64,000 nucleotides of DNA from Planctomycetota bacterium (GTDB lineage Bacteria > Planctomycetota > UBA8108 > JACQVS01): positions 1-64,000 of the forward strand of contig JANQLS010000071.1 in NCBI GenBank assembly GCA_028280485.1. Direction: 5' to 3'. Under the pieces are notes generated by a model, which made no database searches, had not been told where the DNA came from, and worked only from the letters and a program-made list of their open reading frames with translations. How positions within the stretch are numbered: position 1 is the first letter of the stretch; every line of letters starts with the position of its first letter. The position numbers and the translations under genes were made by a program. Positions 36,762 to 48,030 of the stretch are shown piece after piece.

Positions 36762-38565
36762 GTTTTTCTCCTCAGCGTTTCTTTAAACTGGTTATCAATT
36801 ATAACCACAGATTAAAGGTAATAAGTTAGATTGAAGATGAATCTCATTGAAGCAAATCTAATCACATTTTCAGTGAATAGCACCAAAGCTCAATAATCGC
36901 TGCTTTGAAAAACACTGCTATCCAGATCAACATGTGCGATATGAAAAGGGCGAGACCCAAACTGTTTGTCGTTTGACATTTAAAATGGTTTCAATGAGCC
37001 TAAAATCGATTCGTAACTGATTCAAATCGAGCCTAAAGAAACCAAAGAAACAATTAACTCTTTGATCTATGGATTGATTTTGAAGAGGTCGGCTCTAGAG
37101 GTCAAGTGCGTTCAAAATTTTTTATAATTTCAAAGTTTGGAAAGCTCCCAATTCACGTCTTTGACTAATAAAAGTTTCAAACCGGAAATATTTAACACCC
37201 ATCTCAAAAATGATTCATTTTAATCCAAAATATTCCCCGCCTCCTTATAGGGATGCGCAACTCTATAAATGGTTATCCACATCGTTACCATTTTTAGTGA
37301 ATGAAAATTATTCATATTTAAACCCAATAAAAACGATACAAACCTATAGCTATTTTTTTTGAGGGGAGAGCTATTGTTCATTTCACCTATTAACACTCCC
37401 AACAATCGTTGACCTCAATAAACCAATGTTTACCCCCTCAAACAAGTGACACAAAAATCAAACAATAGAAAACACACCTATAAAGAATGACATATGCATA
37501 TTCGCGATGCTTCGAATATACCTATTTTTATAGTGCATTCTGCACCTTCCATTCATTTCTTCGACTTCACTAAATATGAATAAACCGGTCTTACCTTCAA
37601 AAGAAATCAACATCATATTCCCAAAACTAAACTATACCGATCTAACTATATTTTCCCGCCCTCCTGACTGAATATAGCTTAATGAGTCATAAAAATTTCA
37701 AAACGAAAAAAAACTATCTTATAAAAGTTTGAGTAGGCCAACAAAAATCACGCATATAAAATCAGACTCTACTCATAACGAGCTAAACTATTTTATTTAA
37801 AGCTTTAAACTCAACTCTTGACCCGAGGAGTCACCAACATATGTTGAACACTCCCAATTCAATCAAAAACACCGATAATTTTTTTAGGCTTTTTTTCCCA
37901 AACTTTAGTTTGACAAAAATCATTACGTTCACAAGAATGCCTTTCGAAATAGGGACTCAAACTTCCAACAATTTGATTTTGAAACTAAAAAATCTTTCAG
38001 TCTGTTGCGCCAGATGTATCTCACAGAAAGCACAATCTGACTGTAGACGAATAGGTTTTCTGTTGACTAGTTTTCTAAACAAGGCAACTCACTAAGATTT
38101 CAGTTTGGCGGCGAAATTGTGAATCGACTGCTTATTCTTGCGCGCTTTTAGGCATGTCAATGCGACTTAAAAATTGGGCAAGGTCGAGAGTTGATTGTGG
38201 TACGTAAGTAAATTTAGGCTTACTGCAAGGGTAGAAGGGTAAACAGACGAAAGAAGAAGAAAAGTAAGATAGTCTGCGGGCAAACACAGCAACTATTATT
38301 AATTTATACATACGACTTAAACACTTGTGTTGATTTTAGCTCCTCACCATCTTCAATCCCTCTAAGCGTAAATTTATTTACTTTTATTAGCGTATTACTG
38401 TAGTGCGGGTGACTAGAGGAATTCAGCTTTAAAAATTGGTTGGTCATCGATCAAGAGCATCCTTCGGATCCAGGGATACTTTTGTGGATGTCTACCGGTA
38501 TGCCTCACGGGAACTCGCTTCGCATTTACTTACATTTTTTTTCCGTTGCTGTGAGGAGAAAATTC
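36762..38565. other. Long AT-rich intergenic region upstream of the copper-oxidase cluster
   Basis: 1.8 kb, strongly AT-rich, between divergent genes. It holds one consensus DnaA box (TTATCCACA, 37273-37281), a small open frame with a good ribosome site (37841-38095), and a weak relative of the palindrome (37884-37901). The segment directly before the giant gene (about 38400-38560) is richer in GC and ends with GAGGAG before the ATG at 38566. It is large enough for a complex promoter or leader RNA, but I can name no riboswitch. Confidence 0.5.
37841..38095 (+). CDS. Possible small protein, unrecognised
   Basis: 84 codons. GAGGAG stands 9 bases before the ATG, which is the only argument for translation. 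The product has no signal peptide; it has a Phe-rich N-terminal third and four Cys in the C-terminal part (VCCARC...SDC). No known pattern. The frame also crosses a T-run with the degenerate palindrome, so it may be chance. Confidence 0.2.
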   Translation: MLNTPNSIKNTDNFFRLFFPNFSLTKIITFTRMPFEIGTQTSNNLILKLKNLSVCCARCISQKAQSDCRRIGFLLTSFLNKATH

Positions 38566-41500
38566 ATGCTTAATTCCAAACACAGCCACTTGGTATTAAT
38601 AGCAGTGTTAATGTCGACCTTCTTTTTGGCCGGCTTTAACCATTTATTTTCGATTGAAATAAAAGTTATTGATAACCATGGCAATCCCGTTAATGGTTTT
38701 CGTTGGCTACTACAAGAAGACACCACCCATCACCAGGATCCGAAGCTTCCCAATGGAAGTCCTGGCGGGCCCGATGACCCTGCAGCTAATTTGTCTTTAG
38801 GGTTTCATGCTAGTCACGCTCCTGTTCTCCAAACAGGTAAAGTAGCATCAGCAGATGAGGCAACTCCTGGATATGATCCAGCAACTGATGCGAACAACAC
38901 CAAAGACATCACCCTTCCTCTGGTCTCACAAATTCCTAGCGAGTATTTCTTCGTTTCAGTTTTAGCCAATGTACCTGGTTATTCTGTTGGAGGAATCGGA
39001 ATTAAGAGAGGACAAACAGGACCTGTCGAAATTGTCTTAAACAAAAACCCGATTCCGACGGCTCAAATTTCGGTATTGGTTTTTAGAGATGATCGTCCGA
39101 TCAACAATGCTCCTGATTTTCCTGAAGAGAGATACGATCCTGATCTTGAAAACTTGAACTGTGCTCAAGAAGTCGATCCCGTTCAGTGTGAACAAGATAA
39201 GATTGCCAACCGTCTCAAAAAGATGGAAGGCTTCCGCGTTATGTTAGAAGACGCTGGAGGTAAATACGGAGCTTCTGCCGGTCATCAAACCACCGATGTA
39301 TTCGGGCATCCCTTAGGAACGGTCTACGATGAAAACGGCCAAATCAAAGTCATGGGCGATGGCACCATCACCACCGATGAGCGGGGTGAAGCCGTTATCA
39401 AAAACCTTGCTCCCGGTAAATACGGAGTCACCATCATCCCTCCGATCGGGCAAGAAAATGATTGGCAACAAACCACAACTATCGAAGGTAAGAAAACTAT
39501 CGATGCTTGGGTCAAAGCCAACGAACCTCAATTCTTTGTCGAGTTTGGCCCCCCTGGGTATCACGTGTTTGTTGGATTTGTAAAACCGTTCGACAACATC
39601 GCAACCCTTCCTACGCCCGCTGAGTCCGATGGAAACTTTACCATCACGGGTACAGCCGTCAGCCTACACAGTTCTCGTCCTCCGCAGTTTGGTTTCTCTC
39701 CTGGTGCTCCCATCTCGAATGCATGGGTCGGCCTAAACTCAGGTCCCAATGGAGTCGGAACAGGTGTTTATGCAAGTCCAGCAGATCCTGAAACCGGAGA
39801 GTTTTCTATCCCTAATGTTCCTGGTGGAACGGTTGATGATCCCGCGGTTTACCAACTCGTCGTTTGGGATGCCTATATGGACGTAGTGTTCAGCATTCAG
39901 AACATTGCAGTACCCGGCCCTGACGGTACTACTCCTGGTGTTGTCGACCTTCAATCCGTACCTGCGTTCAATTGGTTTGGTCGCGTCGACGCCATGGTCT
40001 TTAACGACTTAGATGGTGATGGCTTCCGCGATGAAAACGAATCTGAACTGGGTCTCCTCGAACAAGCCGTTCTTCTCAGATTCCGTGATGGAAGTGTCTA
40101 CCAAGAATTCCCAACGGATGCCGAAGGAGCTGCTCCTTTCGATGAAGTTTTCCCCTTCTTTCATTGGTTAGTCATGGAGGTCGATTTCGCTCGCTTCAAG
40201 GCGACGGGTGCAACCTTTGTGGTCGATGCTGGAGGACCGATTCCTCCTCACGATGGTTGGGACTCACCTTCATTCGACACCCTCAACCCTCAACAACAGT
40301 TTAATACCGATGAAAACGGCGCCGTGATCATCGATCCCTCAACGGGACTTCCCGATGTGAACGAAATGGCGATCAATCCCAATACTGGCAATAACCTATC
40401 GAGAACTGAACAAGGTGAAGTACTCACCGAAGCTTTTCAAGTTTTCTTAGGTCAAACCATTCGCGCGGAGTTCGGTAAAAAAGAATACGAACCCGGTGAA
40501 AATGGTGGTATCTCGGGAATGGTCATGTACGCGGTAACCCGTGCCGAAAACGATCCGGCAATCGCCGCAGCCGAACCGTGGGAACCTGGTATTCCTCGAG
40601 TTCAAATCGCTCTCTATGAAGATGCTGATCGCGACGGAGTGATCGACTTTAAAGACGGAACCGGTCCCTTTCAAGCTCCGGATGTCGATAACTACCCTCT
40701 CTCCGCTCACTACGATGAAGATCTCGACATCTGGCTTTGGACTCCAGGCCCTGAAGATGAAAACGTAGGAGACACTACAGATAATTCCATCGGTGAACAA
40801 GAATTTGAATTTGGAGATGCCGTCCTCATCACTTGGACCGACAGCTTCGATGACAATCTTCCCACCGGTGCTCAAGGAAACGTAGCACCTTTTATGGCCT
40901 TCGGGTCTCACCGAACCGATGCCTTTGATGGCTTGAGAAACTTTAACCAAGCTCGCCCTGGTGTCTTCGATGGTGGCTTTGCTTTTACCAGTGAAGATAT
41001 CAATGGTCTCTACAGTCCAAGTGAAACCAAGCCAGACACCTACATCGTTGAGTGCTTCACTCCACCTGGATATCAAATGGTTCAGGAGGAAGATCAGAAT
41101 GTCGGTTGGGGAGATACCTTCTGCCCCGATGTTCCTGGCTTCGCCTGCCCTGAGTTCATCGGTGCCGACGCTCATTCCCCCTTTGCGGTGGAAGATGATT
41201 TAGGCGTCAATCCCGATACGGGAAATCCAGCGACTCCCATCAAGATTCCTGGTGGCCCCAATTTTGACAACCAACCAGCAGTACCAGTAGGTGAACTTCG
41301 TACCGTTCCCGAGTTCCTTACTTTGTTCCCGACCGAAGAAGAACCCGCTCCATTTGCAGGAGAAGTTCGTCCTGGAGTCGAACGTAAACAAGTTAAACTC
41401 ACTCAGGGTTTCAATGGTGCTTGTGAGTTCTTCCTCTTCACGGAAGTTCCGATTGCTGCACGCCTCGTAGGTTTTGTTCTCAATGATTTAGCCAATGAGT

Positions 41501-44500
41501 TCGACCCGAACGCTCCAACTTTTGGGGAGAAACAAAGTCCCCAATTTTTACCCGTAACGGTTCGTGATTTCACCGGACGCGCACTCGGGCGTTCTTACAC
41601 GGATCGTTGGGGAGCCTACAACTTCCTCATTCCTTCCACTTATACTGCGAACTTACCCGCACCAAGTGGAATGTCTCCTAACATGTTGACGGTCTCGATC
41701 AACGATCCCGGTCCGATCCCTAATCCTAACGCAGGGCAACCCGGCGAACCTGATTTCATTACAGATCCCAACTACAATCCGAAATACAGTCAGTTCACCT
41801 ACACTTTCCAGTACATGCCAGGATCGACAACGTACTTGGACACCCCAGTGGTTCCAGTCGGTGCATTCGCAAGTCCCGGTCAATTGCCTGTCGATGTCGA
41901 GTACCGTGATGGAACTCCCGTCATCTCACAAGCAACGGTTCCCGGAACGGGTGGTGGTCCTTACTTAGACTACTCGGGCGGAACCACTGAATTGATTATG
42001 ACGATCTCTTCATTGGGAACCCAAGCTCGAGTACCTAATCCCAAGTACAATCCTGACTGTGAAGCTCCCGATGATTGTACGGATGCCTTTGATCAGTTCA
42101 TCACTCGCGACTATAGCTTCGGCCCCTCGACGGCACCGGGAAGAGTGAGCATCCGAGGAATTCAAGTTCCTCCCTCAGACGTCGTCTGGACTCCTGAAAC
42201 CCTTCAGGTCACTTTAAGAAGGTCGATGTACGATGGCATTGGAATGGGTCAATTGGTCGTGATTCGCGGTGACAACAATTTATCGACAGAAATCGGTGTC
42301 ACCGTTACTGTAGGTCCCTTACCTGCAGGCCAAAGTGTTCGTCGCGTTAATCCCGCAACGGATTCAATTCAAGACACTATCGACCAATCCTCTCCAGGGG
42401 ATCTCATCCTCTTAGCTCCTGGACGCTACGAAGAATTGGTGATCATGCACACCCCCGTCAAACTCCAAGGTTGGGGAGCGGGAACGACCATCATCAATGC
42501 AGTCCAAGCTCCGCATGAAAAAATCTTAAACTGGCGTGACCACGCCAAGCGGTATTACGACGCCGGACTCTTTGATTTACTACCCGCCCAAGAAATTCGA
42601 TTCAATGGTATCGAACCCGCTCTCGCTTCGGTTGAAGGTGCGGGTGTCAGTGTTTTTGGATCCGACAGCTTAGCGAGTAGGAAATTCACTGAAGAGACGG
42701 GTGCGAGAATCGATGGTGTCACCATTGTGGGAGCTTCTACCGGCGGTGGAATCTTCGTGAATGGTTACGCTGACTTCCTCCAAATCTCAAACAACCGTAT
42801 CGAAAGTAACCACGGTTTTGCTTCAGGTGGAATTCGCATCGGTCATGACATCTTAGTGGAGGAGGGAGAATACGCAGACTGTGAATCTGACCACATTCGA
42901 ATCCTCTACAATCAAATCGTGAATAACGGCGCAATGAGTGGAGCGGGAGGTGGAATCTCTCTTTACAAAGGTGCCGACTTCTACGAAATCACTGAGAACT
43001 GGATCGCCGGTAACTTCACTTCAGGAAACGGTGGAGGTATCGGTCATAGTGGCTTAAGTTCAGGTGGTTTGATTATCGATAACATGATTATCTTTAATCA
43101 GGTGTTCAATCAAACCATTTCGATGTCGGGTGGTGGTATCTATATCGGTGGTCAAGCTCCATTGATTCAAGGTGGTCTCACCGAAGGATCGGGACGAGTT
43201 CAGATCGCAGATAACACGATCCAAGGAAACCAATCCGTCGGAGATGGCGGTGGTATCCGTCTTGAGCGTATCAACGGCTTGGAATTTCAAGCGAGTGTTG
43301 AAGCAGCCTTAGCTAATGGCGGTAGCAGCCGAGCAAGTCCTTCCGATTGGTACGAGATCGAACTTCGAAGCAACTTCATCGTCAACAACCAATCCGGTTT
43401 AGCCGGTGGTGGTGTTTCACTTCAAGACGCTATTTACGTCACCGCTCGCAACAACACGATCGCGAGAAATGACAGTACAGCAACAGCGGGTGAAGCTTTT
43501 GACGGCAACCCGTTTATCAACAATCCCAACTTCGATACTTTTGACTCCGGTCCTCGTCCTGCGGGATTGGTGAGTCGAGCTCATACAACCGAAGAATTGG
43601 GCCCTATAGTTTCTGCCGGACAATCTGTACTTTCCTTTAGGTTCCGACAGGGCTTTTCAAACCCAATCTTGGTGAACAACGCTCTTTGGGAAAACCGTTC
43701 GTTCTATTTCTCAGTACAGTTCGTCTCTACTAACCCACCAGCCTTCGGGTCACTGGGATTGATTTCAAGAGCGGACCATCCCGATTACACTGGTATTCCT
43801 GGTGCTGAATTCTGGGACATGGATATTCTTGGCACAACCGGAGTCTTGGCACCCAGAAGTTGTCTCTTAACTGACAACTTAGATAACGCCTTCTATCTGG
43901 ATCCAGCAGAGAATCCAGCTGCACCCGGTTATCGAAATTTACCTCGACCCGCCGATGTAGATGGAGATCCGAGTACTGGACCTCAACCCGAGTTCCTTGC
44001 GACCTATGTCAATACGGATCGCGGAAGCGTGGTTCTTCAAACCGAGTTTAAAACTCAAACTCCTCCCGTGGCGCAACCCGCATTCGATGAAGGTGGAAAC
44101 TTTATCGATGTTCGGTTCGGACCACTATCGCTGACCGACGCAGCGAATAACTTGATCGGCGACTACCATATCGCTTCGACGTCTTATTTGGTCGACGCGG
44201 GCCGAGGAGGTGGCTTTGCCCCAGATATCGATGGCGAAATCATTAGAAGGGCTGATATTGGAGCGGATGAATACTATCCTCCGAATCCGAACTTGACGGC
44301 CCCCACCGCGATCGAAGATGCCTTGGAAGTTGCTTCAAACTCTGGACCCGTTTCCTTTAATGTTTTAACCAATGACTACGATGCCGACGGTGACCAAATT
44401 CGATTGTTAAGGTTTGGTGGCGGTGCTCCCGTCTCCACACTCAAGGGACGAATTCAGTTCAATTCGGTTCTTGGTCAAGTCACTTACACTCCGAATTCTA

Positions 44501-46497
44501 ATGAATCAGGAGAAGACTTTTTCCTCTACCGTGTTCGTGATCTTCGATCCGCATCGACGAGGAAAATTACGATTGGGGTGATTGGAATTACTATCATTCC
44601 TCCACCAGCACCTGGAAACGCCCCTCCAGCCCCAACTCTCATTAGCGTTCAAACTCTTACGAACGTCCCTACCGGATGCCTGTTCAGTGAAGGTACTGAA
44701 GGTATCTTTGTTCTCCCCAACGATGGAGCCACTCCTGACAGTGAAGGAGTCATCGCTTCAGTGGGAACGGCAAGAATTGAACCCAATGATCCCAATGAGG
44801 ATGATGAAATCCTTATCAGTATCGCAACTCCACCCGCTAATGGATTGGCTTCTGCTTTCTCGACGACTGGTGGAATCTCTTACACTCCAAATGCCGGTTT
44901 CAGTGGATGTGATGTCTTTGAAGTTAGTGTTTGGGATCAAGTCAATCCTCCAGTTTCAATTCGAGTTCCAGTACTGGTTGGCGTTCAAGTACCGCCTTCG
45001 CCTGAAGTCGTAGTTCAACTTCCTCCTGACTTGAGTGCTGCGGACACCGATGGAGACAGCAATCCATTTAATGACAATGTCTACCTCTTATTGGGTGCGG
45101 GAGATGGTTTTTCAACCATGGCCGACGGTCGACCCTTGTACGGCTTCAGCTTCAATGACCTCACTCATCTGATTCAAGGCCCTGACTCGGTGGTTTCTCC
45201 AGTTTCGGGTGCCCCTGCGAGTCGAGGATTGTATAACCTCCCCTTACGGGATGTGATCGATATTGGTGAAGGAATGCTGGGTGCGGAATTCCCCGCTTCG
45301 ACGATCACCGTTAAAGAAGGTCAGAATTTATACCTCAATCTTTTGAATGTAGGTATGTGGTTGCGTCCTGACCTTTTCGATCCTCACACCGTTCACTGGC
45401 ATGGATTCCCCGAAGCTGCACCAGTTTTCGATGGAGTTCCCGATTCGTCGATTTCGATCGGTATGATGGCGAACCTGACTTATTTCTACCATGTAGAAAG
45501 ACCTGGTACTTACATGTACCACTGTCACGTTGAAGCAACGGAACACATGCAAATGGGTATGCTCGGTAACCTTTGGGTCAAGCCGATCCAAGATGAGCAT
45601 GCTAAGCGTGTACGTTCAGGTACCACTGCTGCTCCGGAAACCGTGTTCGGAGGAGATTATGCTGGCTATGTCTATAACGATGGAGATGGTACTACGGGAT
45701 ATCACGTAGAAGTCCCCATTCAAATCGGATCCTTCGATCCCGATTTCCACGATGCCAGTGTGTTTGTTCAACCGCTCCCCTTCGCTGCGATGGTCGATCG
45801 CTATCCTCTGCTCAATGGTCGAGGTTATCCCGATACCATCTTACCCGATGACGTCGGCGACACCTCTCGGCCTGAATTGATCACTCAACGAGAGAGCACC
45901 TATGTTGAGGCAGAACAGGGACAAAAAATTCTCTTGAGAATTTCTAATCTCAATGTGACTCGCTTCTACACTTTGGCTTCCTCGCTTCCTCTTCACATCG
46001 TTGGTCGGGATGCTCGTCAACTGATCAACTCGACTCGACTCGACAGTCGTCGAGTGGTATCGAGTTACGATGAGAATTCAGGAACTCTCACCACGCTGAA
46101 TCCATTGAGTCAAACGGATGCCGACTATGTCGGTAAAACTCTCCGATTTATCAATGGGCCGCTGAGGGGAATGTCGAGGACGATTGCAACCGCCAACGGA
46201 GGCCAATTCACGTTTACCGTTCCACTTCCTCAATCTCCCCTACCAACAGGCAACTTATCGATCAGATTCCATATCTCGGATGATCGCGACTTGTCTTATG
46301 TGACCAACTCGGTCGATATCGGTGCGGGCGTATCCTTCGATGCCCTCATCGACACTAGTGAAGTAGAACCCGGTACGTACCTCCTCTACACCACCAACCT
46401 TAACTATCTTCACAACAATGAAGAGCCAGACACCGACGGTGCGCTCGGTGGAATGGCGACGGAAATTAAAATCAATCCTCCGTCTACAAACCCATAA
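38566..46497 (+). CDS. Giant secreted multidomain protein with C-terminal multicopper-oxidase domains
   Basis: 2643 residues from the ATG at 38566 (GAGGAG 8 bases upstream; the open frame extends 42 codons higher without support). Signal peptide about 1-31. Residues to about 1260 are carboxypeptidase-regulatory/SdrD-B-like beta modules (VFNDLDGDGFRDENES, ALYEDADRDGVIDFKDG). About 1264-1645 is a right-handed beta-helix (SPGDLILLAPGRYEELV, then GGGI coils). Cadherin-like Ig modules with NVLTNDYDADGD follow at about 1911-2120. The C-terminus is a cupredoxin with HWHG (2277-2280) and HCHVEATEHMQMGM (2319-2332), then a second cupredoxin lacking ligands. The size and order recall the large copper oxidases of the MofA/OmpB kind used in metal oxidation or reduction. 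Its substrate is unknown. Confidence 0.9.
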   Translation: MLNSKHSHLVLIAVLMSTFFLAGFNHLFSIEIKVIDNHGNPVNGFRWLLQEDTTHHQDPKLPNGSPGGPDDPAANLSLGFHASHAPVLQTGKVASADEATPGYDPATDANNTKDITLPLVSQIPSEYFFVSVLANVPGYSVGGIGIKRGQTGPVEIVLNKNPIPTAQISVLVFRDDRPINNAPDFPEERYDPDLENLNCAQEVDPVQCEQDKIANRLKKMEGFRVMLEDAGGKYGASAGHQTTDVFGHPLGTVYDENGQIKVMGDGTITTDERGEAVIKNLAPGKYGVTIIPPIGQENDWQQTTTIEGKKTIDAWVKANEPQFFVEFGPPGYHVFVGFVKPFDNIATLPTPAESDGNFTITGTAVSLHSSRPPQFGFSPGAPISNAWVGLNSGPNGVGTGVYASPADPETGEFSIPNVPGGTVDDPAVYQLVVWDAYMDVVFSIQNIAVPGPDGTTPGVVDLQSVPAFNWFGRVDAMVFNDLDGDGFRDENESELGLLEQAVLLRFRDGSVYQEFPTDAEGAAPFDEVFPFFHWLVMEVDFARFKATGATFVVDAGGPIPPHDGWDSPSFDTLNPQQQFNTDENGAVIIDPSTGLPDVNEMAINPNTGNNLSRTEQGEVLTEAFQVFLGQTIRAEFGKKEYEPGENGGISGMVMYAVTRAENDPAIAAAEPWEPGIPRVQIALYEDADRDGVIDFKDGTGPFQAPDVDNYPLSAHYDEDLDIWLWTPGPEDENVGDTTDNSIGEQEFEFGDAVLITWTDSFDDNLPTGAQGNVAPFMAFGSHRTDAFDGLRNFNQARPGVFDGGFAFTSEDINGLYSPSETKPDTYIVECFTPPGYQMVQEEDQNVGWGDTFCPDVPGFACPEFIGADAHSPFAVEDDLGVNPDTGNPATPIKIPGGPNFDNQPAVPVGELRTVPEFLTLFPTEEEPAPFAGEVRPGVERKQVKLTQGFNGACEFFLFTEVPIAARLVGFVLNDLANEFDPNAPTFGEKQSPQFLPVTVRDFTGRALGRSYTDRWGAYNFLIPSTYTANLPAPSGMSPNMLTVSINDPGPIPNPNAGQPGEPDFITDPNYNPKYSQFTYTFQYMPGSTTYLDTPVVPVGAFASPGQLPVDVEYRDGTPVISQATVPGTGGGPYLDYSGGTTELIMTISSLGTQARVPNPKYNPDCEAPDDCTDAFDQFITRDYSFGPSTAPGRVSIRGIQVPPSDVVWTPETLQVTLRRSMYDGIGMGQLVVIRGDNNLSTEIGVTVTVGPLPAGQSVRRVNPATDSIQDTIDQSSPGDLILLAPGRYEELVIMHTPVKLQGWGAGTTIINAVQAPHEKILNWRDHAKRYYDAGLFDLLPAQEIRFNGIEPALASVEGAGVSVFGSDSLASRKFTEETGARIDGVTIVGASTGGGIFVNGYADFLQISNNRIESNHGFASGGIRIGHDILVEEGEYADCESDHIRILYNQIVNNGAMSGAGGGISLYKGADFYEITENWIAGNFTSGNGGGIGHSGLSSGGLIIDNMIIFNQVFNQTISMSGGGIYIGGQAPLIQGGLTEGSGRVQIADNTIQGNQSVGDGGGIRLERINGLEFQASVEAALANGGSSRASPSDWYEIELRSNFIVNNQSGLAGGGVSLQDAIYVTARNNTIARNDSTATAGEAFDGNPFINNPNFDTFDSGPRPAGLVSRAHTTEELGPIVSAGQSVLSFRFRQGFSNPILVNNALWENRSFYFSVQFVSTNPPAFGSLGLISRADHPDYTGIPGAEFWDMDILGTTGVLAPRSCLLTDNLDNAFYLDPAENPAAPGYRNLPRPADVDGDPSTGPQPEFLATYVNTDRGSVVLQTEFKTQTPPVAQPAFDEGGNFIDVRFGPLSLTDAANNLIGDYHIASTSYLVDAGRGGGFAPDIDGEIIRRADIGADEYYPPNPNLTAPTAIEDALEVASNSGPVSFNVLTNDYDADGDQIRLLRFGGGAPVSTLKGRIQFNSVLGQVTYTPNSNESGEDFFLYRVRDLRSASTRKITIGVIGITIIPPPAPGNAPPAPTLISVQTLTNVPTGCLFSEGTEGIFVLPNDGATPDSEGVIASVGTARIEPNDPNEDDEILISIATPPANGLASAFSTTGGISYTPNAGFSGCDVFEVSVWDQVNPPVSIRVPVLVGVQVPPSPEVVVQLPPDLSAADTDGDSNPFNDNVYLLLGAGDGFSTMADGRPLYGFSFNDLTHLIQGPDSVVSPVSGAPASRGLYNLPLRDVIDIGEGMLGAEFPASTITVKEGQNLYLNLLNVGMWLRPDLFDPHTVHWHGFPEAAPVFDGVPDSSISIGMMANLTYFYHVERPGTYMYHCHVEATEHMQMGMLGNLWVKPIQDEHAKRVRSGTTAAPETVFGGDYAGYVYNDGDGTTGYHVEVPIQIGSFDPDFHDASVFVQPLPFAAMVDRYPLLNGRGYPDTILPDDVGDTSRPELITQRESTYVEAEQGQKILLRISNLNVTRFYTLASSLPLHIVGRDARQLINSTRLDSRRVVSSYDENSGTLTTLNPLSQTDADYVGKTLRFINGPLRGMSRTIATANGGQFTFTVPLPQSPLPTGNLSIRFHISDDRDLSYVTNSVDIGAGVSFDALIDTSEVEPGTYLLYTTNLNYLHNNEEPDTDGALGGMATEIKINPPSTNP

Positions 46498-46508
46498 CCG
46501 GTTGAATT

Positions 46509-46546
46509 CGACTGGGTCAGCTTCAATTGAGGAGCTGGCTCAGTCG
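46509..46546 (+). terminator. Hairpin between the giant oxidase gene and the next gene
   Basis: A 14-base-pair stem (CGACTGGGTCAGCT at 46509-46522 with AGCTGGCTCAGTCG at 46533-46546, two G-U pairs) lies just after the stop. No T-run follows. It may act as an RNA 3'-end stabiliser or partial terminator that separates expression of the giant gene from the smaller oxidase downstream. Confidence 0.5.
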
Positions 46547-46596
46547 ATACTTATTCAAAACTCAAACGACAAAATAAAACAAAAAGGATAAAGGTT

Positions 46597-47964
46597 ATGA
46601 AGCTCTTCAAAAATTTAACGAGAATCAGCACGATTCTGTTGGGATTTTTAATCTCTACCGGATTACACGCTGAAATCATAACTTCAAAAGGAACTCGAAG
46701 TGGCAACGAAGTCACCTTTCAGCTCGAAGCCGGCACTGCTCATATCTCAACTCCAGACGGCAACTCCGTGCTGGTTTGGGGGTTTGGAGATGCAACTGCC
46801 GGAACTCCCGTTCAGTACCCCGGACCGACTCTCGAAGTGAATGAAGGAGATATCGTTCATATCGAACTCTTCAACACTTTAGATGTAGCGACTTCCATCG
46901 TGTTTCCCGGTCAGAGCAATATAAGCGCGACGGCAATTGATGGAGCTCTTCCCGGAGTTGAAGGATTGTTAGCCGATCTTGAAGCTGCTCCCGTTTCCGA
47001 TGCGACGAATGCCAGTATTATTCGCTACACATTCACCGCTTCTCACCCGGGAACTTTTCAGTATCACAGTGGAACAAATGCTGATCTTCAAGTGGAGATG
47101 GGCTTACTTGGGGCCATCATCGTTAGACCTTCCGGATATGTAAAGTGGACGGGTTCGACGAATCCCAATAATCCCTTCGCCGGAAACGGTAGACAACGAG
47201 CTTACGGTCATGCCCAATCTCGGTACCACCGAGAGTACCTCTTCTTTATGACTGAAATGGATGTCCGAGTTCATCGGAAGGTGGAAGACGGCCACGCGGC
47301 TGATGTTGATTCTACAATTCATTTCCCTGTTTATTGGTTTCTAAACGGGCGTGCAGCTCCCGACACCTTACTTCCCGCCAATGTGGATTACCTTCCTCAC
47401 CAACCCTACAACTGCTTTCCTCGCATGCATCCAGGTGAAAAATTGTTGATGCGCGTCATCGGTGGAAGTCGCGATTTCCATCCTTTTCACCACCACGGAA
47501 ACCATGCTCGCATGATTGCAAAAAATGGCCGTGTGTTAACAACAAGCCCTGACACACCCGTACCCGACCTCTCTTTTGAACATTTCACTGTTCAAAGTGC
47601 TCCTGGAGACACCGCAGACTCACTGTTTACCTGGACGGGCGCCGGACTTGGATTTGATGTTTACGGCAATCAACCTGGTGATCCCATTTTGCCCGGTGAA
47701 CACGCTCCTGATCACGGCAAACCTCTTCCAGTTTTACTACCTGAGGGTCTCGACCTTGCTTTCGGAGGATTTTGGCCCGGAAGTCCTTTCCTTGGGAATT
47801 CTGGCTCTTTACCTCCCGGTGAAGGTGGATTAAATCCCAATGGAGGCTACACCTTCATGTGGCACAGCCATACTGAGAAGGAACTGTGTAACAACGATGT
47901 TTTTCCCGGTGGCTTGATGTCGATGTTGGTGATCGAGCACCCCGATGTAGAGATTGTGGAGTAG
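46597..47964 (+). CDS. Secreted multicopper-oxidase-like protein, two cupredoxin domains
   Basis: 455 residues, ATG after AAAAAGGATAAAGG. Signal peptide 1-26 (GLHA). The first cupredoxin (about 28-185) has YPGPTLEVNEGD but its copper positions are replaced (FQYHSGTNADLQVEMGL). The second (about 200-455) keeps HPFHHHGNH at 295-303 and HSHTEKEL at 423-430 with a Cys at 431, matching the HPxHxHG and HxH parts of multicopper oxidases. The HWHG and HCH parts are on the giant protein encoded just upstream, so the two products look complementary. Periplasmic or extracellular. Followed at close range by a third, ligand-poor relative. Confidence 0.85.
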   Translation: MKLFKNLTRISTILLGFLISTGLHAEIITSKGTRSGNEVTFQLEAGTAHISTPDGNSVLVWGFGDATAGTPVQYPGPTLEVNEGDIVHIELFNTLDVATSIVFPGQSNISATAIDGALPGVEGLLADLEAAPVSDATNASIIRYTFTASHPGTFQYHSGTNADLQVEMGLLGAIIVRPSGYVKWTGSTNPNNPFAGNGRQRAYGHAQSRYHREYLFFMTEMDVRVHRKVEDGHAADVDSTIHFPVYWFLNGRAAPDTLLPANVDYLPHQPYNCFPRMHPGEKLLMRVIGGSRDFHPFHHHGNHARMIAKNGRVLTTSPDTPVPDLSFEHFTVQSAPGDTADSLFTWTGAGLGFDVYGNQPGDPILPGEHAPDHGKPLPVLLPEGLDLAFGGFWPGSPFLGNSGSLPPGEGGLNPNGGYTFMWHSHTEKELCNNDVFPGGLMSMLVIEHPDVEIVE

Positions 47965-48030
47965 GAAGTGACGTTCCTAAATTTAGCAGTTTCAAAATTA
48001 GAAATAAAAATTGTTACCAAGGTAAAAACA

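Noticed and set aside
37273..37281. Consensus DnaA box TTATCCACA in AT-rich DNA, possible replication origin
   Set aside because: Only one box is seen, with no cluster and no dnaA, dnaN or similar neighbours.
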